64,000 nt of DNA from CAZGMJ01 sp964526785 (GTDB lineage Bacteria; Planctomycetota; Phycisphaerae; Sedimentisphaerales; Anaerobacaceae): positions 1 through 64,000 of the forward strand of contig CAZGMJ010000029.1 in assembly GCA_964526785.1 (NCBI GenBank), read 5' to 3'. Shown here piece after piece: positions 1 through 9,038 of the stretch. A model generated the notes under the pieces. That model was not told the origin of the DNA. It was given only the letters and a program-made list of their open reading frames with translations, and ran no database searches. Position numbers and translations under genes: made by a program. Within the stretch, counting starts at the first letter, position 1; each line of letters begins with the position of its first letter.

Positions 1-344
1 TCACTGTGACGGTCGCGGCAAACCGAAAAGAACCTCGCTTGTTTTGGGACTAGTTGATTAGAGTTGCGGTCCTGCTCGTTTGCTCATGTCTCACGCGCCA
101 GAGCCAAGACAAGGAAGCAGCGTACCAGAGGGCGAGTACGGGGCCGGGGCGAGATTGCGCCATCCGACCGCTTTGTACGGCGCCGCAAGGATGCTCACTT
201 CTCAGGCAGTCAAGAGACGAACATTCGGAATCAGGCTGATGGGCTGCTGTATTGGCGTAGGCGGCTTGTATCGAAAGGGCTCAACGACTATCATTGCTGT
301 TGGTTCGTCATGGTTGTTTCTCTTAATGCATTACGGAGTGTGAT
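1..344. other. Left-edge non-coding stretch
   Basis: No convincing gene is visible. Short open frames occur on both strands but have no recognisable product or ribosome-binding site. The right end holds the GGAG Shine-Dalgarno (335-338) of the sulfatase that starts at 345. No clear -35/-10 pair or RNA gene was seen. Confidence 0.5.
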
Positions 345-1913
345 ATGGGTACCGATGGGTTGAGCAGACGCGGGTTTATCAAGCGAGCGGGGTTGGGTAT
401 TGCGGTTGCGGCGCTGCCGGGCTGTGCGTGGAGTGCGCGATCGGGCGGCAAGGCCGCGACGGGGAGCAGGCCCAACATCATTCTGATCATGGCCGACGAC
501 ATGGGGTACTCGGATCTGGGGTGTTTCGGCGGGGAGATCGATACGCCAAACCTTGACGCCCTGGCGAGAGAGGGGATGCGCTATCGGCAGTTCTATAACT
601 GCGCCAAGTGCGGGCCAACGCGGGCGACGCTGCTGACGGGGCAGTACGATCAGGCGGTGGGCAAGTCGCATATGGAGCACGGGGTGACGTTCGGGGAGGT
701 GTTGCGAAAGGCGGGGTATCGGACGATTATCTCGGGCAAGTGGCATCAGAGTCCGTTGCCGACGACGCGGGGGTTCGACCGGTATTTCGGACTGGCGGAC
801 GGCTGCTGCAATTTCTGGAATCCGGGGACGGAAGCTCGTCCGGGTGAGCCGGCGCCGGGCAGGAAGCGCAAGAGCGCGCGGCGGTGGGCCATCGAGGGCG
901 AGGCCATTGCGGGATACGTGCCGGAGAAGAAGGACTTCTATACGACGGACGAGTTCGCGAATTACGCAATCGAGCGGCTGGAAGAATACAAAGGGGAGGA
1001 CAAGCCCTGGCTTTTGTATCTGCCGTTTACGGCACCGCACTATCCGCTGCACGCGTGGCCGGAGGATATTGCGAAGTATCGCGGCAGGTACAGGATGGGC
1101 TGGGACGCGTTGCGCGAGCGGCGATACAAGCGGCAGGTGGAGATGGGGGTTATCGATGCGAAGTATGCTGTCTCGCCGCGGGATCCGGCGGTGCCGGCGT
1201 GGGAGACGCTGAGCGAGAAGGAGAAGGATGAGTACGATCTTCTGATGAGCGTGTATGCGGCGATGGTGGATCGGATGGATCAGGCGATCGGGAGGGTGTT
1301 CGCGAAGGTCAGGCAGTTGGGTGATTGGGACAATACGCTGGTGATGTTCCTATCGGATAACGGGGGCTGTGCGGAGAACGTGAACACGACGCCGGAGACG
1401 CCGCCGGGGCCGGTGGAGAGCTACCGGACGCTGGGGCGCGAGTGGGCGAATGCGTGTAATACGCCGTATCGAAAGTATAAGTCGAGCGATTATGAGGGCG
1501 GTAATTGCACGCCGTTTATCGCGCGGTGGCCGGGGGTGATCGAGCCGGGGACGATGACGGACCAGATGGGGCATATTATCGACATTATGCCGACGATGAT
1601 GGATGTGGCGGGGGCGAGCTATCCGGAGCAGTTCGAAGGTCGCAAGATCAAGCCGCTGGCGGGTAAGTCACTGGTGCCGATATTCGAGGGCGGGCAGCGC
1701 GAGGGACATGAGTGGCTGTTCTGGCAGTTCGGCAAGGCCAAGGCGGCACGGCAGGGTACATGGAAGCTGGTGCGGTTTGGCGAGGCGGACTGGCAGTTGT
1801 ACGATCTGGAGGCGGATCGCACGGAACTGCATGATGTGGCAAAGGAACATCCGGATCGCGTTGAGCGGATGGTTGCTGCGTGGGAGCGGTGGTGGGAGCA
1901 GTGCAAAGGGTAG
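345..1913 (+). CDS. Tat-exported sulfatase (S1 family)
   Basis: This 522-residue arylsulfatase-type enzyme should hydrolyse sulfate esters of a glycan outside the cytoplasm. The N-terminus carries a twin-arginine signal (SRRGFIKRAG, residues 7-16) with a hydrophobic run and a possible lipobox cysteine at 27. The metal-site motif IMADDMG follows at about 48-54. The sulfatase signature is CGPTRATLLTG, with Cys89 the residue expected to become formylglycine (C-x-P-x-R). The start is set by GGAG six bases before the ATG. The gene converges on dus. Its substrate cannot be read from sequence. Activation needs an FGE- or anSME-type enzyme, and none convincing is seen in this window. Confidence 0.93.
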   Translation: MGTDGLSRRGFIKRAGLGIAVAALPGCAWSARSGGKAATGSRPNIILIMADDMGYSDLGCFGGEIDTPNLDALAREGMRYRQFYNCAKCGPTRATLLTGQYDQAVGKSHMEHGVTFGEVLRKAGYRTIISGKWHQSPLPTTRGFDRYFGLADGCCNFWNPGTEARPGEPAPGRKRKSARRWAIEGEAIAGYVPEKKDFYTTDEFANYAIERLEEYKGEDKPWLLYLPFTAPHYPLHAWPEDIAKYRGRYRMGWDALRERRYKRQVEMGVIDAKYAVSPRDPAVPAWETLSEKEKDEYDLLMSVYAAMVDRMDQAIGRVFAKVRQLGDWDNTLVMFLSDNGGCAENVNTTPETPPGPVESYRTLGREWANACNTPYRKYKSSDYEGGNCTPFIARWPGVIEPGTMTDQMGHIIDIMPTMMDVAGASYPEQFEGRKIKPLAGKSLVPIFEGGQREGHEWLFWQFGKAKAARQGTWKLVRFGEADWQLYDLEADRTELHDVAKEHPDRVERMVAAWERWWEQCKG

Positions 1914-1990
1914 AACACGGCGAGCGGGGGTTCGGGAGTGCCGTGCGGAACCGGTGCGTGCGGCCGAAAGCGGCTTGCGCCTACTGGGTG

Positions 1991-3016
1991 TCAGCGATCG
2001 GGATAGAGTTGGTTTATGGCGGCTATGAGTTCGTCGCGGGTTTTGGGTTTCATGAGGGCGAGGCGGACTTTTTTGCGGTTGGGGTGACGTTTGGTGTAGC
2101 CGACCATGAAGCTGCGGAATCTGCTTACGGCACGGCGTTGCGGGTGGGCGGCCATCATCAAATCGAGGTGTTCGAGCATCACGTGCTTTTGTTCGGATAG
2201 GTTCGGCGGGGGCGGTACGGGGCGGCCCTCCCACAGTGCGCGGAGGTCGCGGAAGATCCATGGGTTGCCGATTGCTCCGCGGGCGACGATGAATCCGTCG
2301 AGGCCGGTTCGTTCGATCAGTTCGACTGTGGCTTGTGCGTCGAAGATATCGCCGCTGCCGATGAGAGTCGTTTCCGGGAACCGAGACTTTATCTGGGCGA
2401 GTATTTCCCAGTTCGCCGTGCCGCGGTATCTTTCGGAGACGGTGCGGCCGTGGATGACCAGGGCGTCGATGCGGTGCTGGATGGAGCGCTCGATGATCTG
2501 CCAGAAGTTGGCCTGAGACTCCGGCTTGCGATTGACGCCGATGCGGAGTTTCATGATGAGCGGACATTCGACGGCGTCCCGGACGGCCCTGAGGATGTCT
2601 ATGGCGGTGTCGGGTTCGTTCAACAGGGCTCCGCCGCGGCCGCGTTTGAGGACTTTCGGGGCCGGGCAGGCGAAGTTCAGGTCTATCAGGTCGTAACCGG
2701 CGGCTACGAGATCGCGGGCGGCTTTGGCCATGGTTGCAGGTGTCCTGCCGAGTATCTGGGCTCCGACGGGGTGCTCATCTGCGACGGGGCGAAAGCAGGG
2801 CTTTCGCAGGACGCGGGGTTCAGCGGCACTTTTGGCGAGCATAACGTCGGCCAGCGTGAACGGGCAGCCGAATTTGCGGGCGAGTTTGCGCATGGCGTGG
2901 TCGCTGTAGCCGCTGAGCGGCGCCTGGAAAAACGGAACGTCCAGCGTCAGCGTTCCGAGCTTCAAAGTACAATCGCCGGGCCTGGGCGGTATGGATCTGG
3001 CTTTGCTGTCTGACAT
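1991..3016 (-). CDS. dus: tRNA-dihydrouridine synthase
   Basis: This is an FMN-dependent TIM-barrel reductase that converts uridine to dihydrouridine in the tRNA D-loop, in the cytoplasm. At 341 residues it has the family's usual length. Visible motifs are FQAPLSGYSD (30-39, flavin site), DLNFACPAPKV with the likely catalytic Cys117, a GRGGALL loop, KLRIG, HGRT, GSGDI and ARGAIGNPWIF near the phosphate-binding end. The motif reads ACPAPK rather than the commoner GCP, a conservative change. It sits alone on the minus strand, tail to tail with the sulfatase. The subfamily (DusA, B or C) was not decided. Confidence 0.94.
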   Translation of the reverse strand: MSDSKARSIPPRPGDCTLKLGTLTLDVPFFQAPLSGYSDHAMRKLARKFGCPFTLADVMLAKSAAEPRVLRKPCFRPVADEHPVGAQILGRTPATMAKAARDLVAAGYDLIDLNFACPAPKVLKRGRGGALLNEPDTAIDILRAVRDAVECPLIMKLRIGVNRKPESQANFWQIIERSIQHRIDALVIHGRTVSERYRGTANWEILAQIKSRFPETTLIGSGDIFDAQATVELIERTGLDGFIVARGAIGNPWIFRDLRALWEGRPVPPPPNLSEQKHVMLEHLDLMMAAHPQRRAVSRFRSFMVGYTKRHPNRKKVRLALMKPKTRDELIAAINQLYPDR

Positions 3017-3127
3017 GGCCGGTAGTGTAGCCGAACTATCCGCTGTTTGCCATTGGTTTTAGGGTGCGGACCAATTGATTCGCGTCTTACTCGAGTACTG
3101 CTCCAGCTTATGGTTGCCGACGATTGC

Positions 3128-3619
3128 CTACTGGCTCTTCCTGGTGTCGGGCGTATTCCTGTAGGACCAGCCGCAGTTCGTGCACTCTGCTTTGCCGGAT
3201 GGTATTGTCTTGCCGCACCCTAGGCATTTCGACGGACTGGAAACATCGTCCTGCGGCTGCTCCCAGGGTACGTCCCAGACTGTCTTGCCGATTTGCATAT
3301 CCCAGCCGTGGTTGGCACAGAGTTCTTCGAGAAGCAGCAGCATGTCGCGATTGCGATCACGTTCAGTGCCCATGGTGAGATTGAACAAACCATAGCCACC
3401 ACCGCCGGTGATAACTTTGACGTGACACTCACTAGAACCGGCCAGACGCAACGTGATAACCGTCAACAGGCTGGACATTCCTCTGAAGTAGAACCGCTCA
3501 TCCAGGATAAGCGTGACGTCTCCCTCCTGTGTCACATTGGCTCGCCGCATTTCGGACGTGATAAGTAACGAAAGCCGATCGACGCCCTTGCCTGAGATTG
3601 TCATACCGAGTTCTTCCAT
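3128..3619 (-). CDS. Unknown protein with C-terminal zinc ribbon
   Basis: I do not recognise the family. From the chosen ATG it has 163 residues; a GTG 24 bases upstream (3643) is an alternative start. The first two thirds look like a soluble alpha/beta domain with a glycine-rich ITGGGGYG stretch. The C-terminus has two CxxC knuckles (CLGCG and CTNCGW) twelve residues apart, typical of a small zinc ribbon. It is the last gene of four small same-strand genes (4599 to 3128), and the next gene upstream ends about 30 bases before it. Function unknown. Confidence 0.65.
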   Translation of the reverse strand: MEELGMTISGKGVDRLSLLITSEMRRANVTQEGDVTLILDERFYFRGMSSLLTVITLRLAGSSECHVKVITGGGGYGLFNLTMGTERDRNRDMLLLLEELCANHGWDMQIGKTVWDVPWEQPQDDVSSPSKCLGCGKTIPSGKAECTNCGWSYRNTPDTRKSQ

Positions 3620-3649
3620 TTGTTTGCCTTTTGTCACAAGCACACGGTT

Positions 3650-3946
3650 TCAGCTAAGCGAATTGGAGGACGTCTCGATCTCTGTCAGTCTATCTGAAAT
3701 CGAGTTCAGCTTCCAGAGGATGCCCACTCCGATGCCCGTGACATACAACATGATACCACAGGCGAGACATAGCCCGAAGTTGACCCATTCGCCATCCCGG
3801 CCGTGCAAGAACGCTGAGATCAGGTTCACCAGTGTGCCGAGAAGCAGCAGGATCAGAATCGTAATCCTTGTCTTCGAGTTCATGCGCATCGGCTCGTTCC
3901 CGTCGCTGTATTCTTTGTGAGAGGATTCCATGGTTGTGTTCTCCAT
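3650..3946 (-). CDS. Small unknown membrane protein, two helices
   Basis: This 98-residue protein is unrecognised. A polar N-terminus of about 25 residues precedes two hydrophobic segments: ITILILLLLGTLVNLISAFL at about 28-47 and a second around 56-76. A short acidic/serine tail ends the protein. No strong Shine-Dalgarno is seen at the first ATG, and a second ATG at 3931 is possible. It lies between two other small genes on the same strand, which suggests one transcript. Confidence 0.55.
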   Translation of the reverse strand: MENTTMESSHKEYSDGNEPMRMNSKTRITILILLLLGTLVNLISAFLHGRDGEWVNFGLCLACGIMLYVTGIGVGILWKLNSISDRLTEIETSSNSLS

Positions 3947-3975
3947 GCTGCAGGGCTAGCGGAGTACCCCGGATG

Positions 3976-4335
3976 TTACGGCGAACTCTCCGTATACTCT
4001 TTCAACTCATCGCAGAGTTGCACCAGGAGCCGTTCGGTTCTCTGGCCATGGATGTACTTGAGTCCCCAGACGGCGCACTGATTGGCGAGTACGATGAGCA
4101 CTGCCCCCATTGCCCCGGCCGGGATGCCGATGAACAGGCCGGTGTGAGTCTCTTCCTCCATTCCAGGCAGAGGTTCCTGGTACGAAAATATGAGTTGCCA
4201 CCACCAGTAGAACGCCCCAATGAACAGGAAGGCGCAGCAAAACTGAAATATGCCATACCGTTTCGATCTGGCCAGACGCTTCCTGATACACTCGATATAT
4301 TCTTCATCGGTCTTTCGTTTACGGCAGAGTTTCAT
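3976..4335 (-). CDS. Small unknown membrane protein, two helices
   Basis: This 119-residue protein is unrecognised. A basic, charged N-terminus (about 25 residues, with CRKRK and KRLARSKRYG) leads into a first hydrophobic segment rich in Phe/Trp (about 28-49). An acidic loop follows, then a second segment (about 66-88) and a charged C-terminus. GAGGGA eight bases before the ATG supports the start. It is second in the four-gene run, and the positive-inside pattern predicts both termini in the cytoplasm. Confidence 0.6.
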   Translation of the reverse strand: MKLCRKRKTDEEYIECIRKRLARSKRYGIFQFCCAFLFIGAFYWWWQLIFSYQEPLPGMEEETHTGLFIGIPAGAMGAVLIVLANQCAVWGLKYIHGQRTERLLVQLCDELKEYTESSP

Positions 4336-4380
4336 GTCGTGGATCCCTCAATTTGCTGCTGTCTTCGGATTTGGCCCCGG

Positions 4381-4599
4381 TCATCGTATTCTGATATCTC
4401 CTCCGAATATGGTAATGAGCAATACGACATCGATCAACGCCTGTATTGCCACGAAGATGTAAGATGAGATGCCTGTCAGCGCGCAGGCCAGGACCAGGGT
4501 CAGCCAGATTGCGATACTAATAACAGCACCCTTAAGGCCCAATTCGTCACGGCCCAGGAAGATCAGAACCCAGAATACCAAGAATGGCAATAGCATCAT
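4381..4599 (-). CDS. Very small unknown membrane protein
   Basis: This 72-residue protein is almost entirely hydrophobic, with about three short membrane segments separated by GRDEL and a short polar turn. No family is recognised. Two ATG codons in tandem open the frame (4599 and 4596), and the nearest Shine-Dalgarno-like AAGGA is rather distant. It would be first in the run of four small same-strand genes. The small size and lack of conserved motifs make this the least certain of the four. Confidence 0.45.
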   Translation of the reverse strand: MMLLPFLVFWVLIFLGRDELGLKGAVISIAIWLTLVLACALTGISSYIFVAIQALIDVVLLITIFGGDIRIR

Positions 4600-4856
4600 T
4601 TCAGATCAACGTCCTTCGCGTCTTCCTTATCCTAAGTTATCTGTCTCAATGCCTCTACAACAAAGGACGCCCGTGCCATAGCCCGCCTTCAAAATACTGC
4701 CGTAATTTCACAATCCGCGTGTCTGGTTTTCTAGGCGTCGTATTGCGTGATCCGGCTCGATGGGGTACAACTTCGGTGTGGTTCGGCGTGTGTCCGGGCC
4801 GGCGTTCCGCGTGCAGGCGGGGTGTCGAATAGAGGCATGTTTTTGGAGGTATACAG

Positions 4857-5522
4857 ATGTTGTGGAGATCGATATTGTTGACGGTGCTTGCGGGGTGTGT
4901 GCTGGTTGTCAGCGGCTGTGGTTCGGGCCATTCGGCCGGGCAGGGAATGGACGGCAAGTGGCAGCCGGTGCTGGCGGACGATCTTTCGAACTGCACGTTC
5001 AAGGAGGGGAGCTGGACGTATGAAGACGGCGTGCTGACGCGGAAGGGCGGCGGGGACATCTGGACGAAGGAGCGTTACGGCGATTTCGTTCTCGATCTGG
5101 AGTTCAAGGTGGCCGAGGGGACGAACAGCGGCGTTTTCATTCGAACGGACGACATCAAGCAGTGGCTGCATACCGGGATCGAGATTCAGGTGCTCGATTC
5201 GTACGGCAAGGAGAACGTCGGCAAGCACGACTGCGGTGCGGTGTACGATGTGAAGGCGCCGAGCGTTAATGCGGTCAAGCCCGCGGGCGAGTGGAACCAC
5301 ATGACGATTACGGCCGAGGGTTCGCTGATCGACGTGGAGCTCAACGGCAAGCACATTATCGACATCGATCTGAACGACTGGCCGGAGGCGCACAAGAACC
5401 CGGACGGGACGAAGAACAAGTTCAACATTGCGTATGCTGAGATGTCGCGTGACGGGGTGTTCGGATTTCAGGATCACGGCAAGCCGGTCTGGTACCGCAA
5501 TATCCGCGTCAAGCGGCTGTAG
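4857..5522 (+). CDS. DUF1080 (3-keto-disaccharide hydrolase-like) lipoprotein
   Basis: This 221-residue exported lipoprotein has a signal peptide ending in LVVSGC, with Cys21 the lipidation site. The remainder is a single DUF1080 jelly-roll domain (about residues 35-221), recognisable from the LADDLSNCTF start, GDIWTKERYGDFVLDLEFK, the SGVFIRT strand, GIEIQVLDSYG, GEWNHMTI and a terminal WYRNIRVKRL. Family members act on or bind carbohydrates, and some hydrolyse 3-keto-glucosides; the exact activity here is inference. GGAGG seven bases upstream supports the start. A good terminator follows at 5548, so this is probably a single-gene unit. Confidence 0.9.
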   Translation: MLWRSILLTVLAGCVLVVSGCGSGHSAGQGMDGKWQPVLADDLSNCTFKEGSWTYEDGVLTRKGGGDIWTKERYGDFVLDLEFKVAEGTNSGVFIRTDDIKQWLHTGIEIQVLDSYGKENVGKHDCGAVYDVKAPSVNAVKPAGEWNHMTITAEGSLIDVELNGKHIIDIDLNDWPEAHKNPDGTKNKFNIAYAEMSRDGVFGFQDHGKPVWYRNIRVKRL

Positions 5523-5547
5523 GTTGCAGGTCTGCATTTGTGAGCGG

Positions 5548-5580
5548 CTGCGCCGTCACATCCGTGGCGGCGCGGTTTTT
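5548..5580 (+). terminator. Rho-independent terminator after DUF1080 gene
   Basis: A 12-bp GC-rich stem (5548-5559 with 5564-5575, two G-T wobbles) closes a four-base ATCC loop and is followed by five T residues at 5576-5580. It lies 25 bases past the DUF1080 stop codon. Confidence 0.8.
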
Positions 5581-5642
5581 GCTGGAATGTACTGGTTCGA
5601 CGAGGTGCGCTGCGACTGCGTGCGATTTGAGGAGCGTTGGTT

Positions 5643-8600
5643 ATGAAGGTGCAAGGTGTCCGGGTGTTGGCGGTTCTAACGATGGTCTTGCTCGGTTCGG
5701 GGGTGGGCAAGGCGGGGCAGGCGGCCGATCGGCTCGATCTGCACGTGGTGTTGCACGGTGCGCTATTTCGGGGTGCGGAACCGGATGCGGGTTGTCCGTC
5801 GTTGATGCTGGAGCTGACGCGGACGGACGACGTCTGGCAGCGGGTGTGGGGCACGGCGGGGGATTACGGCAAGAGTTGCCATCATGGACGGGTGGTGCGC
5901 GCGAAGGTCACGGAGCAGCGTATCGAGATGCTGGTCGTGATGAATATCATGGCGGATTCGTGGACGCGCGGATCGGAGGGGCGTGCGAAATATGCGATAG
6001 AACTGATGCGCAACAAAGACGGATCGCTGAGCGGCACGTACGCAGGGACCTTTCACGGAGCGGCGGTGAAGGGCAAGGCGGACGGCAGCCTCAAACCGGC
6101 ATACGAGCATGTCGGCGCGTATCCGGCGGTACAGCCGGGCGAGCATCCGCGGATTCTGTTTCGGGCCGAAGAATTGCCTGCGCTGCGGGCCAAGGCGCGG
6201 ACGGCCTTCGGCCGGGCTGCGCTGGCAAAGATGAGCGATGCGGCGGGATTGGCATTGAAGTACCAGCTTACGGGGGATCGCCAATACGCCGAGCGGGCGA
6301 AGGACCTGGCGAGGGAACTGATGGCAAATCGCGATCACGGCAGCAAAGTGGGGCGGAGCAGGCCGTGGGGCCGGCGGGCCGAGCAGGTGGCGCTGGCATA
6401 TGATATGTGTTACGATGCGTGGGAGGCGGATTTCAGACGGGAGGTTGAGGAGTATTTCGTCGAGATTGCGAATCTGATGTTCTATCGGCAGGCGGCGTTC
6501 GACGTGCACATTCACTGGCACATCGCCAGCCCGTATCCGGCGCCGATTCTTTACGGGGCGGCCATCGGCGGGCTTGCGATCTGGGGCGAGCAGGGGCCGG
6601 CACCGGCAAAGCCCGTGCATCCTTATGCAGGCCGGAAGGCGAATCCGACGATAGAGAGTGATGAGGGGCATGAGCCGGGCAAAGGCGCGCCCGTCAGTGC
6701 GTTCGAGGACGGCGAGATGCCCGGCGAGTGGATTTACGTCGGCGGTTACAAGCCGGAAGATGAAGGCGATTTCCGCAGGGCAGCGGGCGGGTTGAGGCCG
6801 GAGGTCGGCGATACGCTGAGCTTTGCGGGGCGGACGGAGAAGTGGCGAGCGATATCGCACGAACCCGATAAGGGGTACTGGAGTGCGGGGAAGTTCACCG
6901 ACGGCAAGGTGTCCATCGATATAACCAATGCGATCGGGCGGGTGTATCACAGCACGAGCCTTTTCTACACGGTGGTTCGCAACGAGCGGCGACGATGGGT
7001 GCAGATTCGTACGGGATACGATCATGCGGCGGTGTATCTGAACGGCGTTCTGCTGGAGAACGAAGACTACGCGGAAGTGGAGGCGGGGCCGGTTCGGATG
7101 ATGGTGGTTGCACGGATCGGCGAGACGAAGCCCTGGGGGCGGATATGGATGCGACCGCGACTGCACGAGGTGACGCAGGAAGAAGCAGAGGCGGGATTGG
7201 CCGCGACGGAACGGGAGTACGCCGATCAGGTTGCGGACTGGCGGTTCGATGTCGAGCAATGGAAGCGGATGGGCGGGGCGGACGTACGCTATATGAAGGT
7301 ATTCGAGCACGGGCGGCACTGGATGTACCTGTACTACCGCGAAGCGGTCGGGACCGGCGGTTATCAGGCGGGATCGTATTCAACGATGTCGATGGAGGGG
7401 CCGGGCAGGTATGCGACGGCGTACCGCACGATGTTCGGGCGGGATGTCTCGCCTTATCCGGATATTACGCATTACGTGCCGCGGAAGATGTTTTGTCTGT
7501 TATATGGGGAGGACGGCGAGATTCTGTCGCAGGACATCAACGGGCTGACGGGCCTGCGGATCGATGAGTATGCGGAAGGACGGGACATGAGCGGCGAGTA
7601 TATCGGGGCGATGTATCCGATTGTTCCACAGCGGTGGCGGCCGGCAGTGCTGTGGGCATGGAACCGGCACACAGCGGTGGACGGCGAGGCGGACGTTGCG
7701 GCCGTATTGGCGGACGGCAATCCGGTATTTACGTTCGTCCATTATCCTCTGGACGTCGAGCCTCATGCGCCGCAGGGGGTGATGCCGCTTGCGTGGGAGG
7801 CACCGGGGCATGGTTTCTACGGCTTTCGCAGTCGCTGGCAGGATACGGACGACTTTCTGGTGCAGGTGTACGGCAAGACACACTATTCGGGCGGGGCTTT
7901 CAGTCGGGACAATGCAGGGACGTTTCGCGTGCTGGGGCTGGGGGAGGTATGGTCGCACGGGCGGGGCAAGCCGATGAGCGACCGGTTCGGCGAGAACGTG
8001 GTGATCTTCCCGGAAGACTGGATTAACGAAAGCGCGTGCGGCAGGCTCGTGTATGCGAGCAGCGAGGCGGACGGGTCGGGCGTGGTGACGTTCGATATGC
8101 GCGATGTTTATGCGACGAGCGTGCGGCGGGAGGACGGCACCCGTCCCAATCTGTACGAGCGATACGGTGACGTGCGGCGGGATTCGGTGTTTCGCGATTC
8201 GGGTATCACAGGGTTGCGTTCGATCGGCGTGGATTATAGCGGCGCCTGCGGGGCGCCTTTGCTGATGGTTGTTGTCGATAAGATTACGGGGGGAGGAGAG
8301 AAGGTCTGGACGTGGCAATTGGACAGTCAGAAGGAGTCCATCGGCCGGGCGTCGGAATTCGACAAGGAGACGGGTATCATGGTCTGGCAGGGGAGGAAGA
8401 TTCGGTACGACGTCGGCAAAGTGATCGGGGAGCAGCGGAGCGACATTGCCGACGATCCGTCGGCGAGCGTGCGCGGCAACACGTTTACAATACGGCGGGG
8501 AGATGCCACGTTGCGCGGGACGTTCATTGTGCCGACGGATGTGAATCTGCGGTTCGGGCTGTGGACGCGGGATTCAATCGGCTTCAAGCGGCATGTTATC

Positions 8601-8777
8601 CGGTCGAGCAGCAGGGCGGTGATGGCCGAAGGCGACGGGCAATTTTTCACCATCATTACCGTGCAGGACGGCAAGGCGCCGGAGGTTGAGGTGGACGGAT
8701 CGGGGCTGGATGCGCGGGTCATGGTGGGCGGACAACGGGTGCGGTTCGAGGAGGATCGCGTGGTGTTCGGGCGCTGA
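5643..8777 (+). CDS. Large secreted heparinase II/III-like toroid protein
   Basis: This 1044-residue exported protein has a signal peptide (residues 1 to about 28). An N-terminal beta domain (about 30-155) precedes the HPRILFRAEEL motif at about 168. That motif opens the alpha/alpha-toroid of alginate-lyase/heparinase II/III-like proteins, and the helical part includes the His-rich FDVHIHWHIASPYP stretch. The C-terminal half is beta-rich, as in those lyases. The expected role is eliminative cleavage of uronate-containing polysaccharide, but no specific lyase family can be assigned. GAGGAG eight bases before ATG 5643 sets the start; an in-frame TTG at 5637 is less likely. Neighbours also act on glycans. 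Confidence 0.7.
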   Translation: MKVQGVRVLAVLTMVLLGSGVGKAGQAADRLDLHVVLHGALFRGAEPDAGCPSLMLELTRTDDVWQRVWGTAGDYGKSCHHGRVVRAKVTEQRIEMLVVMNIMADSWTRGSEGRAKYAIELMRNKDGSLSGTYAGTFHGAAVKGKADGSLKPAYEHVGAYPAVQPGEHPRILFRAEELPALRAKARTAFGRAALAKMSDAAGLALKYQLTGDRQYAERAKDLARELMANRDHGSKVGRSRPWGRRAEQVALAYDMCYDAWEADFRREVEEYFVEIANLMFYRQAAFDVHIHWHIASPYPAPILYGAAIGGLAIWGEQGPAPAKPVHPYAGRKANPTIESDEGHEPGKGAPVSAFEDGEMPGEWIYVGGYKPEDEGDFRRAAGGLRPEVGDTLSFAGRTEKWRAISHEPDKGYWSAGKFTDGKVSIDITNAIGRVYHSTSLFYTVVRNERRRWVQIRTGYDHAAVYLNGVLLENEDYAEVEAGPVRMMVVARIGETKPWGRIWMRPRLHEVTQEEAEAGLAATEREYADQVADWRFDVEQWKRMGGADVRYMKVFEHGRHWMYLYYREAVGTGGYQAGSYSTMSMEGPGRYATAYRTMFGRDVSPYPDITHYVPRKMFCLLYGEDGEILSQDINGLTGLRIDEYAEGRDMSGEYIGAMYPIVPQRWRPAVLWAWNRHTAVDGEADVAAVLADGNPVFTFVHYPLDVEPHAPQGVMPLAWEAPGHGFYGFRSRWQDTDDFLVQVYGKTHYSGGAFSRDNAGTFRVLGLGEVWSHGRGKPMSDRFGENVVIFPEDWINESACGRLVYASSEADGSGVVTFDMRDVYATSVRREDGTRPNLYERYGDVRRDSVFRDSGITGLRSIGVDYSGACGAPLLMVVVDKITGGGEKVWTWQLDSQKESIGRASEFDKETGIMVWQGRKIRYDVGKVIGEQRSDIADDPSASVRGNTFTIRRGDATLRGTFIVPTDVNLRFGLWTRDSIGFKRHVIRSSSRAVMAEGDGQFFTIITVQDGKAPEVEVDGSGLDARVMVGGQRVRFEEDRVVFGR

Positions 8778-9000
8778 CGGGCCGACGTGCAGAAGGGCCG
8801 CGAATCCTGAGCCGTTGGAGTAAAACGAGCTCCTGGGTGCAAGAGAGTGGAGGGGAGGACAGATCGTGCGAAGGGAAGCGTGCGAGGGTGAGTTTCCAGG
8901 ATGCAGTCGGACCGTTCGGCGGTCGGGGCGGCCGTATTGGCGTGCGCTGAAGGTACGGCGGCGATCATTTTGAAAGAAAAAGTGAAAAATCATGTATGAA

Positions 9001-9015
9001 GCCCGGCGACCGGGC
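9001..9015 (+). promoter_or_regulatory. Small perfect hairpin before sigma factor gene
   Basis: GCCCGG-CGA-CCGGGC is a perfect 6-bp inverted repeat 24 bases upstream of the sigma gene start. It has no T tract, so it is more likely a leader hairpin or operator than a terminator. The rest of the gap between 8778 and 9038 shows nothing recognisable. Confidence 0.35.
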
Positions 9016-9038
9016 ATCTGTATAGGTAAAGATGCACA

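Noticed and set aside
5763..7319. Long minus-strand frame inside the heparinase-like gene
   Set aside because: It shadows a well-supported gene and has no family signature or ribosome-binding site.
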